The position numbers were made by a program, and so were the translations under genes. The notes beneath the pieces were generated by a model, which saw only the letters and a program-made list of their open reading frames with translations, did no database searches and was not told where the DNA came from. Shown piece after piece: positions 8,496 through 17,178 of a DNA stretch of 64,000 bases. Source of the stretch: Mucilaginibacter lappiensis (GTDB lineage: Bacteria; Bacteroidota; Bacteroidia; Sphingobacteriales; Sphingobacteriaceae); contig NZ_FTMG01000010.1 in the NCBI RefSeq assembly GCF_900155965.1, positions 1 to 64,000 on the forward strand. The letters are read 5' to 3'. How positions within the stretch are numbered: the first letter of the stretch is position 1; the number at the start of each line of letters is the position of its first letter.

Positions 8496-9809
8496 TCAAT
8501 CAACCGTTTTAGGTAAATGCTCATCTTCGGTAAGTCCTTCGCGTTCAAACTTGCGGATAATAAGCCTTGTACCGCCATTGTACGTGATATAGCTTGATAC
8601 CCAGTTAATAAACACGATCACCTTATTACGACCGCCTAAAAGCGATATCAGGTGGACAAACAGCCATACCAGCCAGGCGAAAAATCCCTGGAATTTTATT
8701 TTGCCCAGATCGGCAACGGCTTTATTGCGACCAACAGTAGCTAACGACCCCTTGTCGAAATATTTAAAAGGCACAGTCGGTTCGTGGTTGATCAACTGAG
8801 CTATAGATTTGGCCACATGCTGGCCCATTTGTATGGCTACCTGTGCCACACCGGGGTGTCCTTTTGGAGTTTCGTCGGTTATCATGGCTGCCACATCGCC
8901 AATGGCAAATATGTTGGTGGTTCCAACCACACGACAAATACTATCCGTCCTGATCCTGTTGCCCCGTTCAATAAAATTAGGGTCGATGCCTTCGGGTATA
9001 ACACCCATAACGCCGGCACTCCAGATCACAGTTTTGGTGCGGATGGTTTTGCCACCTTCAAATTTGATTTCTTCACCGTCATAACTATCTACTTTTACGC
9101 CTAAGAGGACTTCAACACCCATTTTAGTCAAAAAATCCTTAGTTGCTGCAGATGCTTCATCAGAAAAAGGCCCCAATACTTTGGGCAGAAAATCAACCAG
9201 GTACACCTTCATATCCTCTTTTTTGAGTTCGGGATAGTCTTTGGCCAGGATATGGTTACGTAATTCAGCCAGTGCTCCCGATAATTCTACACCAGTTGGC
9301 CCGGCGCCTACCAGTACAAAGGTAAGATATGGGGCGCGTTCTTCCTGAGTAGGTTTTAATAGAGCTTCCTCAATATTTTGCAGGATAGAATATCGCAGGT
9401 TAAGCGCCTCCGGGATGGATTTCATCGGCATCGAAAACTTTTCGATATCCTTATTCCCAAAAAAATTGGTGGTTGAACCTGTAGCTATCACCAGGTAATC
9501 AAAAGCTATTTCACCAATGGTGGTATCAATGGTGTTTTTTTCGGCATTTACTTTGGTTACTTCGGCAATCCTGAACCTGAAGTTTTTTTGGCTGGCAAAA
9601 TTCTTACGCAGCGAAAAAGCGATGGATTCCGACTCGAGGCTACCCGTGGCTACCTGGTATAAAAGCGGCTGAAAGGTGTGGTAATTATGCTTATCGAGCA
9701 TTAAAACCTCCACGGGCTTATCTTTCAAGTGCTTGGCTACCTGGAGACCGCCAAAGCCGCCGCCTACAATAACTACCAGTGGGAATTTCGAGCTGTCTGT
9801 TAAGTTCAT
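8496..9809 (-). CDS. ndh: Type II NADH dehydrogenase (NDH-2)
   Basis: I start at ATG 9809 (MNLTDSSKF), giving 437 residues. An in-frame extension to 9869 is encoded by a palindromic intergenic repeat and is probably not translated. The FAD-binding GGGFGG is at 16-21, and the second dinucleotide motif (LVGAGPTGVELSGAL) is near 165. The SAGVMG and AIGDVAAM segments are as in NDH-2. A hydrophobic C-terminal stretch (about 380-410) would dock on the membrane. The enzyme passes electrons from NADH to menaquinone without proton pumping. It sits downstream of secDF on the same strand, separated by a terminator and a repeat. Confidence 0.92.
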   Translation of the reverse strand: MNLTDSSKFPLVVIVGGGFGGLQVAKHLKDKPVEVLMLDKHNYHTFQPLLYQVATGSLESESIAFSLRKNFASQKNFRFRIAEVTKVNAEKNTIDTTIGEIAFDYLVIATGSTTNFFGNKDIEKFSMPMKSIPEALNLRYSILQNIEEALLKPTQEERAPYLTFVLVGAGPTGVELSGALAELRNHILAKDYPELKKEDMKVYLVDFLPKVLGPFSDEASAATKDFLTKMGVEVLLGVKVDSYDGEEIKFEGGKTIRTKTVIWSAGVMGVIPEGIDPNFIERGNRIRTDSICRVVGTTNIFAIGDVAAMITDETPKGHPGVAQVAIQMGQHVAKSIAQLINHEPTVPFKYFDKGSLATVGRNKAVADLGKIKFQGFFAWLVWLFVHLISLLGGRNKVIVFINWVSSYITYNGGTRLIIRKFEREGLTEDEHLPKTVD

Positions 9810-9827
9810 AATGCAGATTGTTTTAGC

Positions 9828-9902
9828 CCCCTCTAAATCTCCCCCAGAAGGGGAGACTTTTATTTTCAAAGCCCTCCCTTCCGGGGAGGGTTGGGAGGGG
9901 CT
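9828..9902. repeat. Palindromic GC-rich intergenic repeat (CCCC-TCTAAAT-CTCCCC type)
   Basis: Two hairpins, ctcccccagaaggggag and ccctcccttccggggaggg, lie in tandem in front of the NDH-2 gene. Repeats built on aaatctcccc and gaaggggga are frequent in Bacteroidota. A related unit is embedded in thyA at 14380-14417. Confidence 0.75.
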
Positions 9903-9917
9903 CGTTAATATAACAAA

Positions 9918-9945
9918 AAAGGCCCCAAAAGTTCTTTGGGGCCTT
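9918..9945 (-). terminator. Rho-independent terminator after secDF
   Basis: The stem aaggccccaaa/tttggggcctt with a 5-nt loop is followed by a T-run on the minus strand. It lies about 20 bp past the secDF stop codon. Confidence 0.9.
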
Positions 9946-9965
9946 GTAAATAAATTTATGGAGTT

Positions 9966-12959
9966 TTATCTCAGGTCTTTTTTACCAAAGTCAACAATAA
10001 CCGGTGTTGCCACGCAGATAGATGAGTATGTTCCGAAGATCACACCGATTAACAATGCGAATGAGAATCCTTTGATCACATCGCCACCAAATATGAACAA
10101 TACGATCAATACGAATACCACGGTTAAAGCGGTAATGATGGTACGGCTCAGGGTGCTGTTGATAGCCTGGTTAATTACTTCTTCAGGGTTATCAGTTTTA
10201 GCATGGTGCAGTTCCAGGAACTCGCGGATCCTGTCAAATACTACCACAGTATCATTGATCGAGTAACCGATAACCGTTAATATCGCAGCGATAAACGCCT
10301 GGTCAATATCCAGAGAGAATGGAAGTATATCCTTGAATATAGAGAAGAATGATAAAACCAATAAGGCATCATGCGCGGTAGCTACCATCGCACCTAAGCT
10401 GAACTGCCATTTGCGGAAACGGATCAGGATGTACGCTGAGATCACAAATATGGCGAACAATACGGTATAGATAGCTGATGTTTTTAATTCATCGGCAACC
10501 GTGGCACTCACTTTTGAAAAACCTACTATATCCTTATCTGCAATACGGGTAATATCTTTAGTACCCAATGCCTGGATCAGTGTGCTCTTTACTTTAGAAT
10601 CTGCAGCAACATTATTATCCCTGATCATCAGGTTGGTAGTGATGCTCATTTTATCAGCACCAAATGTTTTTACCTCTGTACTGCGGCCCAATGTAGCATC
10701 AACCGCATCATGGATGGCTTCGGTAGTAACAGCTTTATTAGGGAAGGCAATGATATAGTTACGACCACCCTCAAAATCCACACCGTAGTTAAATCCGCGG
10801 GTAAAGATGGAAATTAAACCCAAAGTGATAAATGCGCCTGAAAGTATGTAGAATTTGAAACGGTTCTTTACAAACTTGAAGTTGGCGTTTTTGAAAGTGT
10901 GTGAGCTCCATGGGTGAGAGAATTTAATATCCCAACCTTTATCAAGCATCCACTCAAATATAACCCTTGAGATTAGCAGTGAACAGAACAATGAGGTAAT
11001 GATACCGATCATCAAAGTGGTAGCAAAACCTTGTATCGGGCCCGAACCAAAGATGAACAGGATCAAACCGGTTAAGAATGTACTGATCTGTGAATCGAGG
11101 ATAGATGGTAAGGCGTGTTTGAAACCATCGGCTACAGCTATTCTTAATGATTTGCCTAAGCCCAGTTCTTCACGAACACGTTCATAAACCAGTACGTTAG
11201 CATCAACCGCAATACCCAGTGTGAGCACTATACCTGCAATACCCGGTAAGGTTAATACCGCGCCTAAGCTGGTTAATACGCCCATCAGGAAAAATATGTT
11301 GATGATAACCGCTACTACCGCTACAGTACCCGCACGGTTGTAATAAGCGATCATGAATATCAATACCACAACCAAGCCTAATATGCTTGAGGTAACACCG
11401 GCATTAATAGCTTCCTGACCTAGTGACGGACCTACTACTGATTCTGATATAATGTGAGCAGGAGCAGGTAAACGACCAGCTTTTAATACGTTGGCCAAAT
11501 CCTTGGTATCTTCAATACTGAAGTTTCCGGAGATAGAAGATACACCACCTGATATTTCGTTCTGTACGGTTGGTGCAGAGTAAACATTATCATCCAATAC
11601 AATGGCTACCGATTTTTTGTTGGTGCCTGATGATGCTTCGGCAGTAACGGTACGCCATTTCTGGGCACCTTCTGAGTTCATGATCATCACAACTTCCGGA
11701 TTTCCTTTAGGATCATTATCGGCGCGTGCGTCGTTGATCACATCGCCAGATAATACCGGGCCATTGTCGGCACCTGTTAATTTGATAGCATATAATGCGA
11801 ATGCTTTGTCTTTGTTATTTTTCAATGGTTTTACTTCCCAAAGAAATTTCAGGTTGCGTGGTATTACCGCTTGTACATCGGCACTATGCAGGTAAGTGTT
11901 AACCTTGGCAGTGTCTCTCTGTGGTGAGTAACCTACAACGGGGCCCTGGCCCAATTGCTGCTGGCCGCTTGCATCCTGACCAATGTTTGGAGACAATACT
12001 GAAAACAGTGGGTGCAATGCCGTAAATTGTGTTTTGCTGGCCAGTGCTGCTGCAGATGTATCTTTAGCGGCATTTTTTTGAACCTTGCTTAATAACGAAC
12101 CTGCTTTGGCGGCAGTATCAGTTTTAGCAGCAACTGTTGTCGCAACAGCTTTTGCTTTTGACGAATCAGCTTTAGCAGTTTTATTTTTTGCAGCCAGCAA
12201 GTTGTCAATATTGATCAGGTATTGATAAGCCTCGGTGTTATCATAAGTTTCATAGAACTCCAGTTTAGCAGAACCCTGTAACAATTTACGAACACGCTCT
12301 GGTTCTTTTACACCTGGCAACTCAACCAAAATACGGTTTGAGCTTTGCTCTAACTGAATGTTAGGTTGAGTAACACCAAACTGGTTGATACGGGTATTTA
12401 AAACCGTGTATGATTGTTTTACCGCGGTATTGGCCTGATCTTTCAAATAAGCAGCAACCTCGCTGTTGGAGGCATTAAACTTTAAGTGATCCTGGTTGTC
12501 TTTTGTTGAAAAGATAGCAGCCAGTTTACCGTTTGGATTCAGCTTCTCATACTCACTCACAAAAAGTGTAATGAAATCCTTTTGATTGGTTTTAGCGTCA
12601 GCTTGTAATTTATCGGCATTAGCCAAAGCCTGGTTAAACACCACATCGGGATTGTTGTTGGCAATTTTCCTCACCAATTCGTCAAGCGAAATTTGCATGG
12701 TAACGTTCATACCACCTTTAAGGTCGAGGCCTAATGCCAATTCTCTTTGGAGAACGTATTGGTAATTGTGCTTGAACAACGGATATACCGGTTGTGTAGA
12801 CATCGAATCCAGATACGCTGTTTCTTTCGCTGGGTCACCCTTTGAATATACTTTGGCATCACTTTGAACTTTGCGTGCCACCCACGTGAAAGATAGCTGG
12901 TATAAGCATACTACAGCCAGCAGAATGGCGAAAAATTTAATAACCCCTTTACCTTGCAT
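9966..12959 (-). CDS. secDF: Protein translocase subunit SecDF (fused)
   Basis: The 997-residue protein joins SecD and SecF in one chain, as in most Bacteroidota. The SecD half has the periplasmic P1 domain with LGLDLKGGMNVTMQ near residue 75, NQFGVTQPNIQLE, and the six-helix module with GIAVDANVLVYERVREE. The SecF half begins about residue 680 and has NYGVDFEGGRNYIIAF and SINDTVVVFDRIREF. A lineage-specific Ala/Lys-rich insert (about 250-310, KTAKADSSKAKAVA) lies in the P1 region. It uses the proton gradient to pull exported proteins through SecYEG. It is monocistronic, with its own terminator. Confidence 0.97.
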   Translation of the reverse strand: MQGKGVIKFFAILLAVVCLYQLSFTWVARKVQSDAKVYSKGDPAKETAYLDSMSTQPVYPLFKHNYQYVLQRELALGLDLKGGMNVTMQISLDELVRKIANNNPDVVFNQALANADKLQADAKTNQKDFITLFVSEYEKLNPNGKLAAIFSTKDNQDHLKFNASNSEVAAYLKDQANTAVKQSYTVLNTRINQFGVTQPNIQLEQSSNRILVELPGVKEPERVRKLLQGSAKLEFYETYDNTEAYQYLINIDNLLAAKNKTAKADSSKAKAVATTVAAKTDTAAKAGSLLSKVQKNAAKDTSAAALASKTQFTALHPLFSVLSPNIGQDASGQQQLGQGPVVGYSPQRDTAKVNTYLHSADVQAVIPRNLKFLWEVKPLKNNKDKAFALYAIKLTGADNGPVLSGDVINDARADNDPKGNPEVVMIMNSEGAQKWRTVTAEASSGTNKKSVAIVLDDNVYSAPTVQNEISGGVSSISGNFSIEDTKDLANVLKAGRLPAPAHIISESVVGPSLGQEAINAGVTSSILGLVVVLIFMIAYYNRAGTVAVVAVIINIFFLMGVLTSLGAVLTLPGIAGIVLTLGIAVDANVLVYERVREELGLGKSLRIAVADGFKHALPSILDSQISTFLTGLILFIFGSGPIQGFATTLMIGIITSLFCSLLISRVIFEWMLDKGWDIKFSHPWSSHTFKNANFKFVKNRFKFYILSGAFITLGLISIFTRGFNYGVDFEGGRNYIIAFPNKAVTTEAIHDAVDATLGRSTEVKTFGADKMSITTNLMIRDNNVAADSKVKSTLIQALGTKDITRIADKDIVGFSKVSATVADELKTSAIYTVLFAIFVISAYILIRFRKWQFSLGAMVATAHDALLVLSFFSIFKDILPFSLDIDQAFIAAILTVIGYSINDTVVVFDRIREFLELHHAKTDNPEEVINQAINSTLSRTIITALTVVFVLIVLFIFGGDVIKGFSFALLIGVIFGTYSSICVATPVIVDFGKKDLR

Positions 12960-13074
12960 CGAATTATAATATTGTAATTAATTAGTTTATAAGCTTTTTT
13001 TAATAAGACGGCAAATCTAATAAAATTTCGCAAGCATGAAATTTTAAATTAAAACAATTTGATGACAGAAAATG

Positions 13075-13557
13075 TTAGCGGCGTTCCAGCGTGATGAAGG
13101 AGTACCTGTACTTGTTTTTTTCGTCGGGTTCAAAGTTTTCCCGTTCCGTCTCTTTCCATTCCTGTGGATCCAGCTCCGGGAAAAAGGTATCCCCATCAAA
13201 ATCCTGATCGATCACGGTTAAATAGATACGATCGGTAAGCGGAATGGCTTGCCGGTAAATTTGGGCGCCACCAACAATAAATACCTCATCCTCGCCGGCG
13301 CAAAGTTCGAGGGCATCTTCTATAGAGCCTGCAACTTCACAGCCTTCAATAGTGATGGACTGCTGGGTTACTACTATGTTGCGGCGTTTGGGTAATGGTT
13401 TGCCAACTGACTCATAGGTTTTACGGCCCATGATCACGGTATGCCCGGTGGTAACATCTTTGAAATGTTTCAGATCGTTGGGTAAGTACCAAAGTAATTT
13501 ATTGTCTTTGCCGATAGCATGGTTTTTAGCTGTGGCAACTATGATGGATGTAGTCAT
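13075..13557 (-). CDS. folA: Dihydrofolate reductase
   Basis: The family pattern starts at ATG 13557 (MTTSIIVATAKNHAIGKDNKLLW), giving 160 residues. A longer start at 13566 would only add three codons made from a flanking repeat. Visible are the substrate-site LLWYLPNDLKHFKDVT with its Asp, the NADPH-binding MGRKTYES, and the C-terminal FIVGGAQIY. It reduces dihydrofolate for dTMP and purine synthesis. It is separated from thyA by an inserted four-helix-bundle gene, so the folA-thyA pair is interrupted. Confidence 0.95.
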   Translation of the reverse strand: MTTSIIVATAKNHAIGKDNKLLWYLPNDLKHFKDVTTGHTVIMGRKTYESVGKPLPKRRNIVVTQQSITIEGCEVAGSIEDALELCAGEDEVFIVGGAQIYRQAIPLTDRIYLTVIDQDFDGDTFFPELDPQEWKETERENFEPDEKNKYRYSFITLERR

Positions 13558-13605
13558 TATCGTCATTTGGTCATTATCGTCATTAGGTCATTGAACATCG
13601 TTGGT
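13553..13605. repeat. Left flank repeat of the four-helix-bundle gene
   Basis: The words gtcattatcgtcatttggtc and cgtcattaggtcattgaa are direct repeats here and match, inverted, the sequence at 14028-14055 (aatgacttaatgacccaatg). Together they bracket the 121-codon gene between folA and thyA. Confidence 0.6.
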
Positions 13606-13619
13606 TGATGTTTTTGATT

Positions 13620-13985
13620 TTACTTTTTGACGTTTCCGATGTGTTTTATGTAAATGTTAAGCTTTAGGTGAATTGTTTCTAATTGTTGAATCAAAAGTTG
13701 GTATTCTTCATCGTTAATCAAATTCCGGGTATGAGCTTTTATCAGCCAGGTTTTAGTTTCAATAATTGAGCCTCTGCTAAAGTAACAGAAGTTTTTGTTT
13801 TCTTTATAATGATATCGGCCAAAACCTTCTGCAATGTTTGCACCTATCGAATCTGATGATCGTACCAATTGTTTTCCTATGGTGTCTTTCGCAAAATAAT
13901 CCCATCCCACAACTAAAGTCCATACTTTATGAGAAAACTCATCAGATAAATTATAAATCTCCAAGTCCTCGATGCGATTACTCAT
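13620..13985 (-). CDS. Four-helix-bundle protein (23S rRNA IVP/TIGR02436-like)
   Basis: The 121-residue protein has the family signature: an N-terminal LEIYNLSDEFSHKVW helix, then the IGKQLVRSSDSIGANIAEGFGRY core (about 37-59) and a FCYFSRGSIIETKTWL helix. Such proteins are small homo-oligomeric bundles found inside rRNA intervening sequences and as scattered solo genes in Bacteroidota; their role is unknown. It sits between folA and thyA, flanked by inverted words (aatgacctaatgac type), which suggests the gene and its flanks arrived as a unit. The same family includes accessory proteins of diversity-generating retroelements, but no reverse transcriptase is nearby. Confidence 0.85.
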   Translation of the reverse strand: MSNRIEDLEIYNLSDEFSHKVWTLVVGWDYFAKDTIGKQLVRSSDSIGANIAEGFGRYHYKENKNFCYFSRGSIIETKTWLIKAHTRNLINDEEYQLLIQQLETIHLKLNIYIKHIGNVKK

Positions 13986-14027
13986 ACAGAATCAAAATTA
14001 AAAATGACTAGTAATTATGCAAATCAA

Positions 14028-14056
14028 AAAATGACTTAATGACCCAATGACCTAAA
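14028..14056. repeat. Right flank repeat of the four-helix-bundle gene
   Basis: The words aaatgacttaatgac and ccaatgacctaaatt are the inverted counterpart of 13553-13605 and run up to the thyA stop codon. Confidence 0.55.
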
Positions 14057-14878
14057 TTACACCGCTACCTCAGCCTTAATGTGCGGCCATGGATCATAAT
14101 TCTCCAAAGTGAAATCTTCAAACTTGAAAGCGAAGATGTCTTTAACTTCAGGGTTGATCTTCATGGTTGGCAATGGGCGTGGTTCACGGCTTAACTGCAG
14201 GCGGGCCTGATCTATATGGTTATTATACAGGTGGGCATCACCAAAAGTGTGAATGAAATCCCCATAGTCCAGATCACAAACCTGGGCCATCATCATAGTT
14301 AATAAAGCGTAGGATGCGATATTGAAGGGCACGCCCAAAAATATATCGGCGCTGCGCTGATAAAGCTGACAAGACAGCTTTCCTCTTAATTCCCCCTTCA
14401 GGGGGTTAGGGGGCTCCACATAAAACTGAAACAGGCTATGGCAGGGTGGCAGGGCCATCTGGTTCACGTCGGCCACATTCCATGCCGATACAATCATGCG
14501 GCGCGAATCAGGATTGTTTTTAATTTGATTTACCACCTGGGTTATCTGGTCAATGTGCCCTCCGTCGGGTTTTGGCCACGAGCGCCATTGGTACCCGTAC
14601 ACCGGACCGAGGTTGCCTTCGGCATCGGCCCATTCATCCCAGATGCGAACGCCGTTTTCTTTCAGATAGCTGATATTGGTATCGCCGCTCAAAAACCAGA
14701 TGAGCTCATGGATGATGGATTTGAGGTGTAATTTTTTAGTGGTCACCATCGGGAAGCCATCCTGGAGGTTGAAACGCATCTGGTAGCCAAACACACTTAC
14801 TGTACCGGTTCCTGTCCTGTCATGCTTCTGCGCGCCGGTTTCCATCACATGCCTCATCAAATCGAGATACTGTTTCAT
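14057..14878 (-). CDS. thyA: Thymidylate synthase with an in-frame repeat-encoded insertion
   Basis: The 273-residue protein converts dUMP to dTMP using methylene-tetrahydrofolate. The catalytic Cys146 (LPPCHSLFQFYV), the RRMIVSAWN phosphate motif and QLYQRSADIFLGVPFNIASYALL are all present. Where the family reads YVADGKLSCQ, this protein reads YV, then EPPNPLKGELRG, then KLSCQ (residues 155-166). The additional residues are encoded by a palindromic CCCCCT/AGGGGG repeat (14380-14417). This explains a length about 9 residues above the E. coli enzyme. The insertion keeps frame and lies in a surface turn, so the enzyme is probably active. Confidence 0.95.
   Translation of the reverse strand: MKQYLDLMRHVMETGAQKHDRTGTGTVSVFGYQMRFNLQDGFPMVTTKKLHLKSIIHELIWFLSGDTNISYLKENGVRIWDEWADAEGNLGPVYGYQWRSWPKPDGGHIDQITQVVNQIKNNPDSRRMIVSAWNVADVNQMALPPCHSLFQFYVEPPNPLKGELRGKLSCQLYQRSADIFLGVPFNIASYALLTMMMAQVCDLDYGDFIHTFGDAHLYNNHIDQARLQLSREPRPLPTMKINPEVKDIFAFKFEDFTLENYDPWPHIKAEVAV
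14380..14417 (-). repeat. Palindromic repeat embedded in thyA
   Basis: The core attcccccttcaggggg followed by ttagggggctcc is the common Bacteroidota GC-rich palindrome, normally intergenic (compare 9828-9902). Here it is translated in frame as PPNPLKGEL within ThyA. Confidence 0.8.
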
Positions 14879-15063
14879 TTTTTTATTAATTAAGTTGATT
14901 GTTGATTAGGTAAGTGGTTGGATTGGGTTGATTAAGTTTGGAAGAAACTAGTGAACTCATGAACCGTTGAACTAATGAACAAATTTAAAAGGCAAAGAAA
15001 AATAATCTAATTTTGACATCCTAGCCGATGTGCAAAAATACACGCGGTGTTAGTCTTTTTTCT

Positions 15064-15867
15064 ATGATCCTTTTTCCAAACGCAAAAATAAACATTGGTC
15101 TGAACATTACCGAACGCCGGCCCGACGGTTACCATAATCTGGAAACCATTTTTTATCCCATCAACATCAAAGATGCCCTCGAAGTTGTGGTGAGTGATAA
15201 ACTAAGTTTTGAATCTTCCGGTTTGGATATCCCCGGCAGGGTAGAGGATAACCTGTGCATTAAGGGTTATCATTTATTAAAAAATGATCATGACCTGCCG
15301 CCGGTGAGTATTCATCTTCATAAAAATATCCCGATAGGGGCCGGACTTGGTGGTGGATCGGCTGATGCTGCTTATTTTATCAGGCTGATGAATCAACAGT
15401 TTGAACTTGGACTGTCTGTGGAGGAAATGACTGGCTATGCACGCAAGCTTGGCGCCGACTGTGCTTTCTTCATTGAAAACAAACCGGTATTCGCTTTTGA
15501 GAAGGGTGATGAATTTGAATCGATCAAATTAGATCTGTCTAACTATAAAATTGCCCTGGTCATGCCCGATGTTCATATATCAACTGCTGAGGCTTTCAGA
15601 GGGATTAAGCCATCCCCCGTAAAAGAATCGTTATTTGACCTGATCACCGAGCCTATTACCGAATGGAAAAAGAATATCAAAAATGATTTCGAAGCATCGA
15701 TATTTAAAAATCATGTAGAAATACGGGGCGTTAAAGCGGCCTTGTACGAAGCCGGCGCCATCTACGCTAGTATGAGCGGGAGCGGAGCTTCGGTATTTGG
15801 CATATTTGAACAAACACCCGATCTGCAACATCTGGAAGCAGAGAACGAAGTGTTTTACGATGTGTAA
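15064..15867 (+). CDS. ispE: 4-diphosphocytidyl-2-C-methyl-D-erythritol kinase
   Basis: I start at ATG 15064 (MILFPNAKINIGLNI), because the family begins right at this motif; an in-frame ATG at 15028 would add 12 unrelated residues. The 267-residue GHMP kinase has the ATP loop PIGAGLGGGSADAAYF (about 93-108) and the C-terminal ASMSGSGASVFGIF. It phosphorylates CDP-ME in the non-mevalonate isoprenoid pathway. It is divergent from thyA and convergent with the next gene; a hairpin repeat lies between the two convergent stops. Confidence 0.95.
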   Translation: MILFPNAKINIGLNITERRPDGYHNLETIFYPINIKDALEVVVSDKLSFESSGLDIPGRVEDNLCIKGYHLLKNDHDLPPVSIHLHKNIPIGAGLGGGSADAAYFIRLMNQQFELGLSVEEMTGYARKLGADCAFFIENKPVFAFEKGDEFESIKLDLSNYKIALVMPDVHISTAEAFRGIKPSPVKESLFDLITEPITEWKKNIKNDFEASIFKNHVEIRGVKAALYEAGAIYASMSGSGASVFGIFEQTPDLQHLEAENEVFYDV

Positions 15868-15872
15868 TTGAA

Positions 15873-15966
15873 TTTCGGATTTTGGATGTTCGATTTCGGA
15901 ATTAAAGATATTAAATTTTCAAATCCGAAATCGAACATCCGAAATCGAACATCCGAAATCCGAATT
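15873..15966. repeat. Inverted word-repeat between convergent genes (ccgaaatcgaacat family)
   Basis: A perfect 17 bp pair, ggatgttcgatttcgga (15884-15900) and its complement (15924-15940), plus extra tandem words of gaacatccgaaatc, can serve as a two-way terminator for ispE and the oxidoreductase gene. The same words recur at 58752-58911. Confidence 0.75.
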
Positions 15967-15968
15967 AA

Positions 15969-16856
15969 TTAAACACCGGCATCTTCGCTCACGCCCCGTC
16001 CTATAGCCTCTATCCAATCAGCCTCGCCCCAGCCTTTTGCCACGGCGCTTAATAAGCGGCTGTGTAAGGCATTTACAAGCGGCATGGGTGTCTGGCTTGT
16101 CTGTGATAGTTTAAATGCAAGACGCGCGTCCTTATAGCCCAATTTTGATTTGAAACCTACCGGCTCATATTGTTTGTTGGCGATGGCCCGGCCATAGTTT
16201 TGAAAAATAGGAACGTTAAACAGGGTCGATCCGAAAAAGCTGGCTACCTGCGCCCGGTCCAATCCGTTCTTCTCTGCAAGGGTATATGCTTCCGCCATCA
16301 TTTCCATCGAAGCCATGATCATAAAATTGCCGGCAATTTTGACCACGTTTGCCCCGCCCGCCGATTCACCAAAATCTATCACGCCCTGGCCAAGGCAATC
16401 CAATACTGGTTTGGCCGTATCCTTGGCATGCTGATCGCCGGATACGCATATCCAGAGTTTACGGGCTTCGGCTGCCTCAGCCCGGCCAAATAACGGAGCT
16501 GCCAGATAATGGCTACCGGCCTCTTCGTGGAGTAGTGTAAGGTGCTCTGATGTTTCGGGAGAAACGGTGCTCATGGAAATATGCAGCGCGTGCTCTGGTA
16601 ATTTTTCCATTATGCCCTGATTGCCCAAAGTTATTTCCTTCAGAACATCATCATCCGAAAGTATGGTGATCACGATGTGAACGCCCTCGGCAGCGTTGGC
16701 CGGCGTTTGGCATTTGGTAACGTATGCAGGATCGAGCTCATCGGCTTTGGAAAGGGTGCGGTTATAAACCTGTAAATGATAACCCGACTTGATGAGATTT
16801 TGGGCCATGTGTATGCCTATGGTGCCAAGGCCAATAAATCCAATTTTCTTTTCCAT
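15969..16856 (-). CDS. NAD(P)-dependent beta-hydroxyacid dehydrogenase
   Basis: The 295-residue protein has the family's N-terminal Rossmann motif (IGFIGLGTIGIHMAQNL, 5-21), the substrate-side STVSPETSEHL (about 116-126), the AAPLFGRAEAAEARKL motif and the catalytic Lys region GGANVVKIAGNFM (about 168-180). It belongs with 3-hydroxyisobutyrate, tartronate-semialdehyde and glyoxylate/succinic-semialdehyde reductases; the substrate is not decidable here. It is followed upstream by the small LapA-like gene on the same strand, 16 bp away. Confidence 0.87.
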   Translation of the reverse strand: MEKKIGFIGLGTIGIHMAQNLIKSGYHLQVYNRTLSKADELDPAYVTKCQTPANAAEGVHIVITILSDDDVLKEITLGNQGIMEKLPEHALHISMSTVSPETSEHLTLLHEEAGSHYLAAPLFGRAEAAEARKLWICVSGDQHAKDTAKPVLDCLGQGVIDFGESAGGANVVKIAGNFMIMASMEMMAEAYTLAEKNGLDRAQVASFFGSTLFNVPIFQNYGRAIANKQYEPVGFKSKLGYKDARLAFKLSQTSQTPMPLVNALHSRLLSAVAKGWGEADWIEAIGRGVSEDAGV

Positions 16857-16872
16857 AAATTTTAGGTAGTTG

Positions 16873-17151
16873 TTAGCTGATGTAATCTCTGTCTTCGTCG
16901 CTTAGTGTATTGGGGTCTTCTTTCTTTTGGATGTTATCATGATAGCCTCCGATATCGAATTTTGCTTTTTTTGGCCGACCAACCAGCAAGCCTAAAATAA
17001 AAGCCACCACGGCTACCACTGCCATCATCATCAATTTTGAAACATAAAAATTGGAGAATAAAAAAGCGAAGGGAACCCTGTCTGTGTTTTGCGCCAATGC
17101 TGCTGTGAGCAAAATGGTGATAACTATTATGGTGATTGTTTTAATGCTCAT
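16873..17151 (-). CDS. LapA-domain (DUF1049) small membrane protein
   Basis: I start at ATG 17151 (MSIKTITIIVITILL), giving 92 residues; a longer in-frame start adds nine. Two transmembrane helices are visible (about 4-20 and 40-60) around the NTDRVPFAFLFSNFYVSKL hairpin typical of LapA/DUF1049, with a Lys-rich cytoplasmic tail after LLVGRPKK. Family members in proteobacteria help organise lipopolysaccharide assembly; in Bacteroidota the role is not established. It probably shares a transcript with the downstream dehydrogenase. Confidence 0.75.
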   Translation of the reverse strand: MSIKTITIIVITILLTAALAQNTDRVPFAFLFSNFYVSKLMMMAVVAVVAFILGLLVGRPKKAKFDIGGYHDNIQKKEDPNTLSDEDRDYIS

Positions 17152-17178
17152 GATGATTTGATTTAACAGTTTATACAA

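Noticed and set aside
9810..9869. N-terminal extension of NDH-2
   Set aside because: The added 20 codons come from the palindromic repeat; the family starts close to the ATG at 9809.
13558..13566. Three extra codons at the start of folA
   Set aside because: They are made of the flanking gtcattatcgtcat word; the family start is at 13557.
13620..13985. Diversity-generating retroelement accessory gene
   Set aside because: No reverse transcriptase or template/variable repeat is near.
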